A program made the translations under genes and the position numbers. 9,689 nt of DNA, from assembly GCA_009924885.1 (NCBI GenBank), contig RFQS01000075.1, forward strand, positions 1 to 9,689, read 5' to 3'. The notes beneath the pieces were generated by a model. It saw only the letters and a list, made by a program, of their open reading frames with translations. It searched no databases and had not been told where the DNA came from. Shown piece by piece: positions 1 to 6,215 of the stretch. Position 1 is the first letter of the stretch; every line of letters starts with the position of its first letter. The DNA is from Pseudomonadota bacterium (lineage in GTDB: Bacteria > Cyanobacteriota > Vampirovibrionia > LMEP-6097).

Positions 1-473
1 ACTTGCTGAGTACCAGCAGCAATACCAGTCGTTAAGCGAGTCTTAATTCTTGGCAAGCGGAAACTCAAATGTGAGAAAAAATTAGATCCAACTCCATTAC
101 CCTGCAAGGAAACAGGCAGCATATAGCCACTAGTAATTTTTACATCATCTAATATTTTTATAGACGGTATTCGCTTTGAATGCTTAGCACCAAAGGCTAG
201 ACTCAGATTATTTAAATCATCTGATTTGAGACCGTAATTAGTAATAGCCAATTCCCAATTTTCATTCAATCCATAAGTTATAAAATTAGTTGAACTCCAG
301 TGACCATCAGTCCCCCACATTTTAACAAAGCTCTCATTCATGATAAATAGATTATTTTTAGGAGTAATATCAGCAGAAGGTAAATTAATAATGGCTTGCT
401 GTGCGCCCAAAGGTACTTGCATACTAAATGCACAAGAACAACAAAACAAAAATAAATAAAACTTATGAATCAC
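1..473 (-). CDS. Partial predicted outer-membrane beta-barrel protein, GTG start
   Basis: An open frame of 157 codons starts at a GTG (473-471) and runs off the left edge without a stop. Two in-frame TAA codons lie just upstream of the GTG, one codon away, so the start cannot be much earlier. The first 24 residues form a signal peptide: basic start (IHK), hydrophobic FYLFLFCC, and a possible cleavage site after LGA (22-24). The only early ATG is codon 18, which would cut the signal peptide away, so GTG is preferred. There is no clear Shine-Dalgarno. The mature part has alternating polar and aromatic residues with many G, N, S and Y, as in beta-barrels, including YGLNENWEL and SFRLPRIKTRL. YGLNENWEL resembles YGISDRVEL in the barrel protein at 2220-3314. 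I do not recognise a named family. The localisation is inferred from composition. It has its own promoter and a palindrome directly upstream. Confidence 0.75.
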   Translation of the reverse strand, partial: MIHKFYLFLFCCSCAFSMQVPLGAQQAIINLPSADITPKNNLFIMNESFVKMWGTDGHWSSTNFITYGLNENWELAITNYGLKSDDLNNLSLAFGAKHSKRIPSIKILDDVKITSGYMLPVSLQGNGVGSNFFSHLSFRLPRIKTRLTTGIAAGTQQ

Positions 474-496
474 GAATTATTACAGAGTAATAATTC
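474..496. promoter_or_regulatory. Perfect 10-3-10 inverted repeat, probable operator
   Basis: Left arm GAATTATTAC (474-483), spacer AGA (484-486), right arm GTAATAATTC (487-496): all ten base pairs match. It ends one base before the start codon of the gene at 473 and overlaps the proposed -10 box (493-498). That position is typical of a repressor site that blocks RNA polymerase. As RNA it could also fold as an A/U-rich hairpin at the start codon. The binding protein is unknown. The ArsR regulator encoded at 3311-3664 is one candidate, by proximity only. Confidence 0.65.
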
Positions 497-522
497 TAGT
501 ACCAGATACTGCTAATTTACAA
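493..522 (-). promoter_or_regulatory. Sigma-70-type promoter for the partial barrel gene
   Basis: On the minus strand a -35 box TTGTAA (522-517, four of six consensus bases) is followed by an 18-base spacer and a -10 box TAGAAT (498-493, five of six). The predicted transcript start near 486 gives a leader of only about 13 bases before the GTG at 473, with no Shine-Dalgarno in it. Confidence 0.5.
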
Positions 523-710
523 TAGCTCTATTTGTGAAACATAAATCATCCCTTCAATCTCTTTTACATAAGATTTATTTATTACATCCCACACAGTTAA
601 AGCCCATGTCTCGAATATTATCAAAACTTTCAGCAAAAGATCGCACAGATACTTCTGCAAGAGCTTTTCGGCAAGGTTTATTCCATTAAATGGGCGTTCG
701 GCTACACGCC
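499..710. other. Non-coding spacer
   Basis: The region between the cytochrome operon end and the partial barrel gene holds the promoter described above at its left end and a GC-rich hairpin at its right end. In between there is no convincing gene. One short minus-strand frame (685-575), open between two stops, encodes about 36 residues ending GFNCVGCNK. It has no good start codon or ribosome binding site. It may be a gene remnant or chance. Confidence 0.6.
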
Positions 711-711
711 C
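692..711 (-). terminator. GC-rich hairpin at the end of the cytochrome operon
   Basis: GGGCGT (692-697) pairs perfectly with ACGCCC (706-711) around an 8-base loop. It stands out in AT-rich surroundings and starts in the last base pair of the stop codon of the cytochrome gene at 711-1133. On the minus strand it is followed by ATTTAAT rather than a strong T run. It is therefore a weak intrinsic terminator candidate, or a hairpin protecting the 3' end of the transcript. Confidence 0.4.
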
Positions 712-1133
712 TAAATACCTTTTAATTTATAAACAGAGTTTATCCACTTCATTAAAATAACCTTATCCTCTTTAGTTAAGAGCTTATCCCAATGAACGAT
801 AGAGTACTGCAACGGCGGCATCGTATTATCAGCGATAGAAGTCTCAAGATGGATCAACTTAGCCTCATCTAAATCTTTATCTTGAATATCATTTAAGTCT
901 TTCTCCATATCAAAATCTAGCAAACCATCTTCAACATCTTTTTTCACAAGATCTTTCAAAAATGGTAGCTGTGTATAAAATGGCATAACAGCCTTACTGG
1001 AATGACAATCTGCACACTTAGATTTCAATATCTCTCTAGAGGAAAGACTTAAAGGTGAGTATTTCGCTGAAACCTGCATTACAGCAGTCCAGAGACAAAA
1101 AACAAACAAACTCACAGATCTAACAAGGTTCAT
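711..1133 (-). CDS. Exported haem-binding protein (Haem_bd-like), single CxxCH
   Basis: A 140-residue protein with an N-terminal signal peptide (hydrophobic 7-21, likely cleavage after VSA at 21-23), so it should act in the periplasm. One haem-attachment motif CADCH lies at residues 40-44, followed by a P-x-Y segment (51-53). A conserved-looking MPPLQY (105-110) comes later, and then a C-terminal helix LTKEDKVILMKWINSVY. The order CxDCHS, P-x-Y, MPP, then a W-I helix is what I recall for the haem-binding domain Pfam family Haem_bd; Met105 is the likely second haem ligand. It is the last gene of a three-cytochrome operon. Its ATG follows the previous stop by only 5 bases without a good Shine-Dalgarno, which suggests translational coupling. 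The redox partner is unknown; electron transfer or haem-based sensing are both possible. Confidence 0.8.
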   Translation of the reverse strand: MNLVRSVSLFVFCLWTAVMQVSAKYSPLSLSSREILKSKCADCHSSKAVMPFYTQLPFLKDLVKKDVEDGLLDFDMEKDLNDIQDKDLDEAKLIHLETSIADNTMPPLQYSIVHWDKLLTKEDKVILMKWINSVYKLKGI

Positions 1134-1138
1134 AGATT

Positions 1139-1480
1139 TTATTTATTTGCCATATACAGCCACATCACCACATCTTCAATCTCAGCAGCAGAAAGCTTAA
1201 TTTCAAACTCTTTAGCGTAGAGACTTGCCAGCCTGCGAGTCTGCTCTAAAGTACGCCTTGAGCTAATACCATGAAGATCTGGTATTTTCTTTCCAATATT
1301 TCCAATGGTTTTCGTTTTAGCATCCCACTTACCAGCAGTCCCTCCACTAGGGTGGCAAGTAGCACAAGTCCCATAAGTACCTTGACGACTAAAGAATATC
1401 TCTTTACCTTCTTTAATACCAGCAAATGATGGCAAGAAAAAAGATGATAGAAGAATAGTAATTAAAATATTTTTCCTCAT
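1139..1480 (-). CDS. Small exported class I-like cytochrome c
   Basis: A 113-residue protein. Residues 1-20 form a signal peptide ending SFA before Gly21. The single haem site CATCH is at 39-43, preceded by a helix with KEGKEIFFSRQ as in class I cytochromes. A central I-P-D-L-H-G stretch follows. The C-terminal helix LSAAEIEDVVMWLYMANK matches the usual final helix of these proteins; one of its methionines, or another residue, would be the sixth ligand, which I cannot assign. At about 93 mature residues it is a normal size for a diffusible periplasmic electron carrier. The start is backed by AGGA seven bases upstream. It lies 21 bases after the first cytochrome gene and 5 bases before the third, so all three are probably co-transcribed. 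Confidence 0.85.
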   Translation of the reverse strand: MRKNILITILLSSFFLPSFAGIKEGKEIFFSRQGTYGTCATCHPSGGTAGKWDAKTKTIGNIGKKIPDLHGISSRRTLEQTRRLASLYAKEFEIKLSAAEIEDVVMWLYMANK

Positions 1481-1501
1481 ATTAATATCCTATTATAAAA
1501 A

Positions 1502-2167
1502 CTACGGAGTTACTGGATTCACTTGAATTACTTGCTTCGACTGCTCAGCTGGTACTAAAGTCTTAGCATCACTTTCATAAGGAATAAGTAATATAGAAAA
1601 TTTCAATGGCTTCTTCGCTAACTTCTTAGCAATAGCAGCGCTTGCAAGTTTAGTAGTAGGAGTAATAACAATCTGATCTACTGAAATATTACTAGCATCA
1701 GTAATATTAATAGTGCCTAAAGTCTTCGAAAAGCTTAAATACTTCAAAACATCTTTAGAAGCACTAATTTTATAATCCAGATGAGATACATTAGATAAAT
1801 TCTTAGGAATGTTTTCTAGAGACACACTCAAAGACCCATTAGTAGTGGGGGTTAAATTAGCTACCGTCACCAGCCAATTAACAGCAGACAGAAAACCACC
1901 TTCTGGAACATTAAAATACTTAGGATGGTCAGTCATAAACTTTTTAGAAAAATTCTTACCAGCAGATTCAAAGTCTCCACCAAAATTATTTCGAGAGCCA
2001 CCGCCACCAGAGCTAGTATGACATAGAGCACAATTACCCTTATAAGCACCCTTCGCATAAGCGTTAGCATTATACTGATTCATATATTCTTGAGTAGCAC
2101 GAACTTCCAGTCCAGAAACACACAAGGCACAGAAAAGAAACAAAGACAAAAATCGAGAACTAAACAT
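1502..2167 (-). CDS. Exported monohaem cytochrome with long C-terminal domain
   Basis: I start this 221-residue protein at 2167: ATG there is preceded by AGGA nine bases upstream and begins a clean signal peptide (FLSLFLFCALCVSG, cleavage likely after VRA at 22-24). An upstream in-frame ATG at 2359 exists, but it would run through the opposing gene at 2220 and put non-signal sequence first. The single haem site CALCH is at 46-50, followed by a glycine-rich loop (SSGGGG, then NNFGGDF) as in small cytochromes of the type CALCHxNPxGGGxRNxFG. After about residue 105 comes a tail with a beta-rich look (SLSVSLENIP, INITDASNISVDQIVI) that I do not recognise. It could be an immunoglobulin-like domain or partner-binding module. 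It is the first gene of the cytochrome operon and is divergent from the barrel gene. Confidence 0.8.
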   Translation of the reverse strand: MFSSRFLSLFLFCALCVSGLEVRATQEYMNQYNANAYAKGAYKGNCALCHTSSGGGGSRNNFGGDFESAGKNFSKKFMTDHPKYFNVPEGGFLSAVNWLVTVANLTPTTNGSLSVSLENIPKNLSNVSHLDYKISASKDVLKYLSFSKTLGTINITDASNISVDQIVITPTTKLASAAIAKKLAKKPLKFSILLIPYESDAKTLVPAEQSKQVIQVNPVTP

Positions 2168-2194
2168 ATTCAAATATCCTAATATCATTATATC
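2166..2194. repeat. Four ATAT(C/T) units at exact 8-base spacing
   Basis: On the plus strand ATATT begins at 2166 and ATATC at 2174, 2182 and 2190, each exactly 8 bases after the last. The array fills the leader and -10 region of the cytochrome operon on the minus strand. It may be a phased protein-binding array or an accident of AT-rich promoter sequence. Confidence 0.35.
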
Positions 2195-2195
2195 A
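2187..2195 (-). promoter_or_regulatory. Extended -10 promoter of the cytochrome operon
   Basis: The minus strand reads TGATATAAT, a perfect extended -10 (TGnTATAAT). The predicted start near 2180 gives a leader of about 13 bases that contains the AGGA ribosome binding site of the gene at 2167. No good -35 box is visible, which is normal for extended -10 promoters. Confidence 0.55.
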
Positions 2196-2207
2196 ATTAA
2201 TTTCATA

Positions 2208-2213
2208 TATAAT
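2208..2213 (+). promoter_or_regulatory. -10 box of the barrel/ArsR/glycine-cleavage operon
   Basis: A perfect TATAAT ends six bases before the ATG at 2220, so transcription would start at or beside the A of the start codon. There is no Shine-Dalgarno in the ATTCCC between them. No convincing -35 box is seen at 16-18 bases. If it is used, the mRNA is leaderless; otherwise a promoter lies further upstream, inside the opposing gene. Confidence 0.4.
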
Positions 2214-2219
2214 ATTCCC

Positions 2220-3314
2220 ATGCCCCGATTTGCAGCTATCTTGTTTTTAATAGTCTTAATAATAAATTCATTTAGTCTGCCTGTTTTCGCTGCTACTGAA
2301 CCAAAACTCATTAAAGTAGATGAAGAGAAGAAAGAAATTTTAGTCGAAATTGATGGCAAAACTTATGCATTTGACTTAAAGCAAGCACAAGAAGTGACTG
2401 GCACAATTGAAGTCACTGAAGAAATTTCAACAGAAAAAGCTGAGGCACAAGAAAATACTACAGACTCAACAGAAAATACAAATTACACAGACTTAGAGAA
2501 ACAATATGCTGCCCTAGCAATAAAAGAAGATCGTTTTACTGGCTTACCTTCAGTCATGAGCGTGAGATTATATACTATGCAAACAGATCGATTAATGAAG
2601 CGTGGTCGCTGGGGCTTAGACTTCACCCATAGATTCTCTTCATCCTTTGCCCAAGATAATGACTTGTTTGGCTTTGATAGCTTTGCCTATAATAGCTTTG
2701 GTGCACATTACGGCATTTCAGATCGCGTAGAACTTCATGCGATGAGAGCTAATATTGGTGATAGCTATGAACTTGGCATGAAGGCAAAACTCTTACAGGA
2801 GACTAAGGATTTTAGCCTCTCTCATCCATGTAATGTTACTTTGCATTCTGGTTTTCAAAATGATAATTTACAAAACTCTATAGATCCATATTTACAGCTC
2901 ATAGTTTCACGCAGTATTATTCCAAAACGCGTTCAAGTTTATGCATCACCAATATATGCCTGGCGTACAAATAGCATAAACAGTGGCGGTAGCTCATCTG
3001 GAATTTACTCTGCCTCAATTGATAAGAATGGCTTTAGCCGAGGTAACGAAGGAACCCTCGCTTTACCACTGGGTTTGGCTATCGAAGTACTGAAAAACAA
3101 AGCAACCCTAGTCGGAGAGATAATTCCCGTATTAAATGGCTTTCATGAAAATAACATGGGCTGGTCAACTGGTTTACAGTTTCTATCTAGAAGAGAGACC
3201 CATATCTGGACTATCGGTCTTTCAAATATGCCATACGTAACCTCTGGTCAAGCCATAGTAGGTGGACCGGATGATCATTTACACTTAGGTTTTAATGTGG
3301 ATGTATTCTTATGA
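2220..3314 (+). CDS. DUF5777-like outer-membrane beta-barrel protein
   Basis: A 364-residue protein. Residues 1-24 form a signal peptide (PRFAAILFLIVLII, cleavage after VFA). A short strand-like segment (about 28-58) and an acidic, Thr/Glu-rich linker (about 60-90) follow. From about residue 107 the sequence is barrel-like: RGRWGLDFTHRF, LFGFDSFAYNSFGAHYGISDRVEL, then ANIGDSYELGMKAKLLQ. This series matches what I remember of the DUF5777 beta-barrel family (HRFG...FFGLD...YGLTDRL...GRSS...KYKLL), often reported beside cytochrome c genes in Bacteroidetes. That is recollection, not a search. It ends GFNVDVFL, near a barrel terminal signal although the last residue is Leu rather than Phe. The ligand or substrate is unknown. 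Its TGA overlaps the next ATG (ATGA), tying it to the ArsR gene, and it is divergent from exported cytochromes. Confidence 0.75.
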   Translation: MPRFAAILFLIVLIINSFSLPVFAATEPKLIKVDEEKKEILVEIDGKTYAFDLKQAQEVTGTIEVTEEISTEKAEAQENTTDSTENTNYTDLEKQYAALAIKEDRFTGLPSVMSVRLYTMQTDRLMKRGRWGLDFTHRFSSSFAQDNDLFGFDSFAYNSFGAHYGISDRVELHAMRANIGDSYELGMKAKLLQETKDFSLSHPCNVTLHSGFQNDNLQNSIDPYLQLIVSRSIIPKRVQVYASPIYAWRTNSINSGGSSSGIYSASIDKNGFSRGNEGTLALPLGLAIEVLKNKATLVGEIIPVLNGFHENNMGWSTGLQFLSRRETHIWTIGLSNMPYVTSGQAIVGGPDDHLHLGFNVDVFL

Positions 3315-3664
3315 GTGATTTAAAAAATTTCAAAGTAGAGCTCTTTAAGGCTCTGTCACATTTTCATAGAATTTGCATCATTGATGCACTAAGAAATGGA
3401 GAGAAAAGCGTCTCTCATATCTGCGAAATTCTTGATATAGAAAGCTCCTACGCTTCACAACAATTGTCCATACTGAAAAATAAGAATATTGTTGATGGAA
3501 GAAAAGAGGGCAGTCAAGTATTCTACTCAATTAAAGATGAGACCATATTAAGCTTATTAGATGTAGCTCACTCTATTTTCAACAATCATATTACAGACCT
3601 AAAAAGCACTATCAAAGAAGTCAAGAAGAAGTCAAAAAAAGAGGGCTCAAACCATTATGACTAA
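3311..3664 (+). CDS. ArsR-family winged-helix regulator
   Basis: A 117-residue DNA-binding protein of the normal ArsR/SmtB size. LFKALSHFHRICIIDALRNGEKSV (11-34) is the typical first helices, residues about 34-58 form the helix-turn-helix (SHICEILDIESSYASQQLSILKNKNIV), and RKEGSQVFYSI (64-74) is the beta wing. The classical metal site ELCVCDL is absent; the equivalent stretch reads SHICEIL. The only cysteines are Cys22 and Cys38. This argues against arsenic or zinc sensing of the ArsR/SmtB alpha-3 type. Either another signal or a thiol/persulfide switch like BigR/SqrR is possible, but the cysteine positions are not shown to match those proteins. The tail is lysine-rich. The start overlaps the previous stop by four bases; the end overlaps the next gene by eight. 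It probably autoregulates this operon, and perhaps the divergent cytochromes. Confidence 0.9.
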   Translation: MSDLKNFKVELFKALSHFHRICIIDALRNGEKSVSHICEILDIESSYASQQLSILKNKNIVDGRKEGSQVFYSIKDETILSLLDVAHSIFNNHITDLKSTIKEVKKKSKKEGSNHYD

Positions 3665-5063
3665 ATCCTTTATCATCATCGGCGCTGGTCCAGCAGGCTA
3701 TCAATCAGCTTTAGAGTTACGGAAAGCTGTACCAGACTCTAAAATAACCTTAATCGAAAAATATAAATTAGGTGGAACTTGCCTGCATCGTGGCTGCATA
3801 CCTAGCAAACAGTTATCCTGCATAGAAGAAGAAAAAAATTATTTAAAGACATTAACGAAGAACAAAACGCTTTTAATGAAAGGGGTTGAACAGAAATTAT
3901 TAAAAGCAGATGTCGAAATAATTTACGGCAGTGCAAATATAGAAATTAGCGAATCATTTTTTCAAATTCAGGTGCAAGACTGTGATGATGAGGGTTATGT
4001 TATAAACGAAAATGCAGATGAGGGCAGCCCTGAAAGTAAAAAAAGCTTAAGCGCTGATTACTTAATTCTAGCGAGCGGCTCTAAGCCTCGAAAAATAGAT
4101 TTCGATAAACACTTTAAAGAAAAATATCCTGAAATAGCTTCTTCTGAAATCCAAAAAGTAAAAGATAAAGCCATTAGCAGCGATAGCTTCTTCTGCGATA
4201 TTAAATTACAGAAAGGCTTCTCTGATTCATACTGTTTTATCGGGGGTGGTTACATCGGCATAGAAATAGCTTCTATGCTAGCAAAGCTCGGAAAGAAGGT
4301 CAGAGTAATAGAATCGGCAGAAGATATTTTATTATTTTTAGATAAAGACTTGCGCGAACGCATAAAAGCTAATCTAACTAAACAAGGAATTAAAATTGAA
4401 GTTAACGCACCGGATATAGAATACCAAAGCATTCCAGAAGATAAAATTTTCATCGCGATTGGTAGAGAGATAGTTCTACCACCGATTATCTATAAAGAAA
4501 AAAATAGTGTAAAAAAAATTACTGATAAAAATACCCTCTTTGAAAAAATATCAGAGCTTAAACTTAATGATCGTATTTTTTTAGTCGGAGATCTATCCGA
4601 GCATATGCCACTAGCTCACTATGCTTATGCTGAAGCTAAATCTTTAGCTAAATATCTTGGCAGCCTTGCTAAATCCGACATTAACAGTCAAGCAACTAAC
4701 AGTAATTTCATAAAACCCAATCCAGACTTAATTCCTCAAGTAATTTTCACCGATACTGAATTTGCGCACTGTGGGATGAGCTTAGATAAAATCAAAGAAA
4801 AATATCCTGAGAATTTCTTTATCATAGAAAAAAACTGGACAGAGAATGCTAAGGCTAGAATCTCTGGTAGCGAGAGGGGTTACGCTAGGTTTATCTTTGA
4901 AAGCTCAACTAGAAAAATATTAGCCTGCTCATTAATAGGACATTCAGCTACAGATCTTATTTCTATAGCCGTGCCATTAATTCACTTAAATCTCAGTTAC
5001 GAAGAAATACAGAATATGGTATTCCCCCACCCTACTCTTGGAGAGCTTTTTATATTAGACTAG
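3657..5063 (+). CDS. lpd: Dihydrolipoamide dehydrogenase-like flavoprotein (glycine cleavage L protein)
   Basis: A 468-residue pyridine nucleotide-disulfide oxidoreductase, predicted to reoxidise the dihydrolipoyl group of GcvH with NAD+. The FAD motif GAGPAG is at 9-14. The redox disulfide is GGTCLHRGCIPSK with Cys42 and Cys47. The NAD motif GGGYIG is at 196-201, the second FAD motif VGD at 310-312, and the C-terminal HPTLGE carries the His458-Glu463 dyad of lipoamide dehydrogenases. Those features favour this family over thioredoxin or mercuric reductases. Oddities: the redox motif has HR where E. coli-type enzymes have NV; an acidic insertion lies at about 108-131; and only about 25 residues separate QGIKI (243-247) from the IGR motif (268-270), roughly 17-20 fewer than usual, so the NAD domain is trimmed. 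A GAGG about ten bases upstream fits the chosen start. It overlaps the ArsR gene and leads directly into gcvT. Confidence 0.85.
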   Translation: MTKSFIIIGAGPAGYQSALELRKAVPDSKITLIEKYKLGGTCLHRGCIPSKQLSCIEEEKNYLKTLTKNKTLLMKGVEQKLLKADVEIIYGSANIEISESFFQIQVQDCDDEGYVINENADEGSPESKKSLSADYLILASGSKPRKIDFDKHFKEKYPEIASSEIQKVKDKAISSDSFFCDIKLQKGFSDSYCFIGGGYIGIEIASMLAKLGKKVRVIESAEDILLFLDKDLRERIKANLTKQGIKIEVNAPDIEYQSIPEDKIFIAIGREIVLPPIIYKEKNSVKKITDKNTLFEKISELKLNDRIFLVGDLSEHMPLAHYAYAEAKSLAKYLGSLAKSDINSQATNSNFIKPNPDLIPQVIFTDTEFAHCGMSLDKIKEKYPENFFIIEKNWTENAKARISGSERGYARFIFESSTRKILACSLIGHSATDLISIAVPLIHLNLSYEEIQNMVFPHPTLGELFILD

Positions 5064-5066
5064 GAG
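5061..5066 (+). promoter_or_regulatory. Ribosome binding site overlapping the lpd stop codon
   Basis: TAGGAG places the stop codon of the flavoprotein gene inside the Shine-Dalgarno of gcvT, whose ATG follows three bases later (5070). This supports coupled translation of the two genes. Confidence 0.6.
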
Positions 5067-5069
5067 TAT

Positions 5070-6215
5070 ATGAGCTTTCCGATACTCCATGAATTTAATC
5101 TTGAAAGAAAGGCTAACATAGTGGACTTTCATGGCTGGCAAATGCCAGTATCCTACGAAGGCATCCGTGAAGAATATAAAGCGACAAGAGAAAAGGCTAG
5201 CATCTTTGACGTATCCCATATGGGGCGCTGGTTCTTCAGTGGTAAAAATGCCATGGCTTTCCTAGATTACCTAACTACTAATGATTTAAGCTCGCTTAAA
5301 GATGGTAAAGCCATTTACACTACATTACTAAATGAAGAGGGTGGCATTATCGATGATTTAGTTGTTTATAAATTCAACCCTGAGCGATTTCTATTAATCA
5401 ATAACGCTGGCAACCATGATGCCGTCACAGAGTGGTTCAGACTACAATCCCACGAAGATATCATAATGGAAGACATCACCGCTAAACTAGCTCAAATAGC
5501 CATACAGGGACCTTTAGCAAAGGATTTAGTGAATAAATATCTAGGGCTAAAAGAGACATTATCTTATTTTTCTTTTCGTGAAATTTCTTTTAATAATGAA
5601 AACTATATCGTCTCTGCCACTGGCTATACTGGTGAAGCTGGTTATGAAATATATGCTAAACCGAGCTTACTAATTAAACTAGTAAAAGATTTATGCAAGC
5701 ATTCAGAATTAGTTCCAGCAGGCTTAGGTGCTAGAGATGTCTTACGCTTAGAAGCTGGTTACTGTTTGCATGGTAATGATATAGATAACTTAACTACGCC
5801 TTATGAAGCTGGTCTTGACTGGATAGTGAAAATAACGAAAGAGAATTTCATCGGTAAATCTAACTGCACTAGACAGAACAAAATACTCAGAGGCTTATTA
5901 TTTCCAGTCTCTGAAAAAATCATTCCTCGGGCTGGAACTAAAGTCTATGACGAGGAAGAACGCGAAATTGGGGTTATTACCAGTGGCACCTTTTCTTTCA
6001 TCTTGGATAGAGCGATTGCTCTAGTCTATTTAACTGATCCTATGATTATCAAATCTATAATTTCTAATAAAACTGATCTCACTAGTAAAATAAATCTGAA
6101 AAAAGTATCAATAAAAGTTCGCAAAGATATTTTTAGTGCTAGCATAGTTGAGCCTTGGTTTTATAGAAACATCAGAGGTAAAGAGATTCAAGATTTGGAG
6201 GCGATTCAAAAATGA
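5070..6215 (+). CDS. gcvT: Glycine cleavage system T protein (aminomethyltransferase)
   Basis: A 381-residue protein, close to the usual 360-375. GcvT moves the methylene group from the aminomethyl-lipoyl arm of GcvH to tetrahydrofolate, releasing ammonia, in the cytoplasm. Motifs in order: DFHGWQMPV (19-27), FDVSHMGR (46-53), EEGGIIDDLVVYK (89-101; Asp96 is the likely equivalent of the catalytic Asp of E. coli GcvT), INNAGNHD, QGP, ATGYTGEAGYEIYA, the GLGARDVLRLEAGYCLHGND stretch, and TPYEAGLDWIVK. The C-terminal WFYRN corresponds to the family's usual PFYKR-like end. These leave little doubt that it is GcvT rather than a YgfZ or sarcosine-oxidase-type relative. Its TGA overlaps the gcvH ATG (ATGA). 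It follows lpd by six bases, so L, T and H proteins are made from one transcript. No gcvP is present in this window. Confidence 0.95.
   Translation: MSFPILHEFNLERKANIVDFHGWQMPVSYEGIREEYKATREKASIFDVSHMGRWFFSGKNAMAFLDYLTTNDLSSLKDGKAIYTTLLNEEGGIIDDLVVYKFNPERFLLINNAGNHDAVTEWFRLQSHEDIIMEDITAKLAQIAIQGPLAKDLVNKYLGLKETLSYFSFREISFNNENYIVSATGYTGEAGYEIYAKPSLLIKLVKDLCKHSELVPAGLGARDVLRLEAGYCLHGNDIDNLTTPYEAGLDWIVKITKENFIGKSNCTRQNKILRGLLFPVSEKIIPRAGTKVYDEEEREIGVITSGTFSFILDRAIALVYLTDPMIIKSIISNKTDLTSKINLKKVSIKVRKDIFSASIVEPWFYRNIRGKEIQDLEAIQK

Noticed and set aside
606..689. Plus-strand ORF of 27 codons in the spacer
   Set aside because: It has no ribosome binding site, no promoter and no distinctive composition.
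1809..2021. Plus-strand ORF of 70 residues inside the first cytochrome gene
   Set aside because: It is an opposite-strand shadow of a gene with a clear haem motif, and has no ribosome binding site or recognisable features.
2168..2359. Upstream extension of the first cytochrome to an ATG at 2359
   Set aside because: It would overlap the barrel gene by 140 bases and bury the signal peptide 64 residues inside the protein. The ATG at 2167 has a good ribosome binding site and starts the signal peptide.
4250..4453. Minus-strand ORF of 67 residues inside the flavoprotein gene
   Set aside because: It is a shadow of the NAD-binding domain coding sequence.
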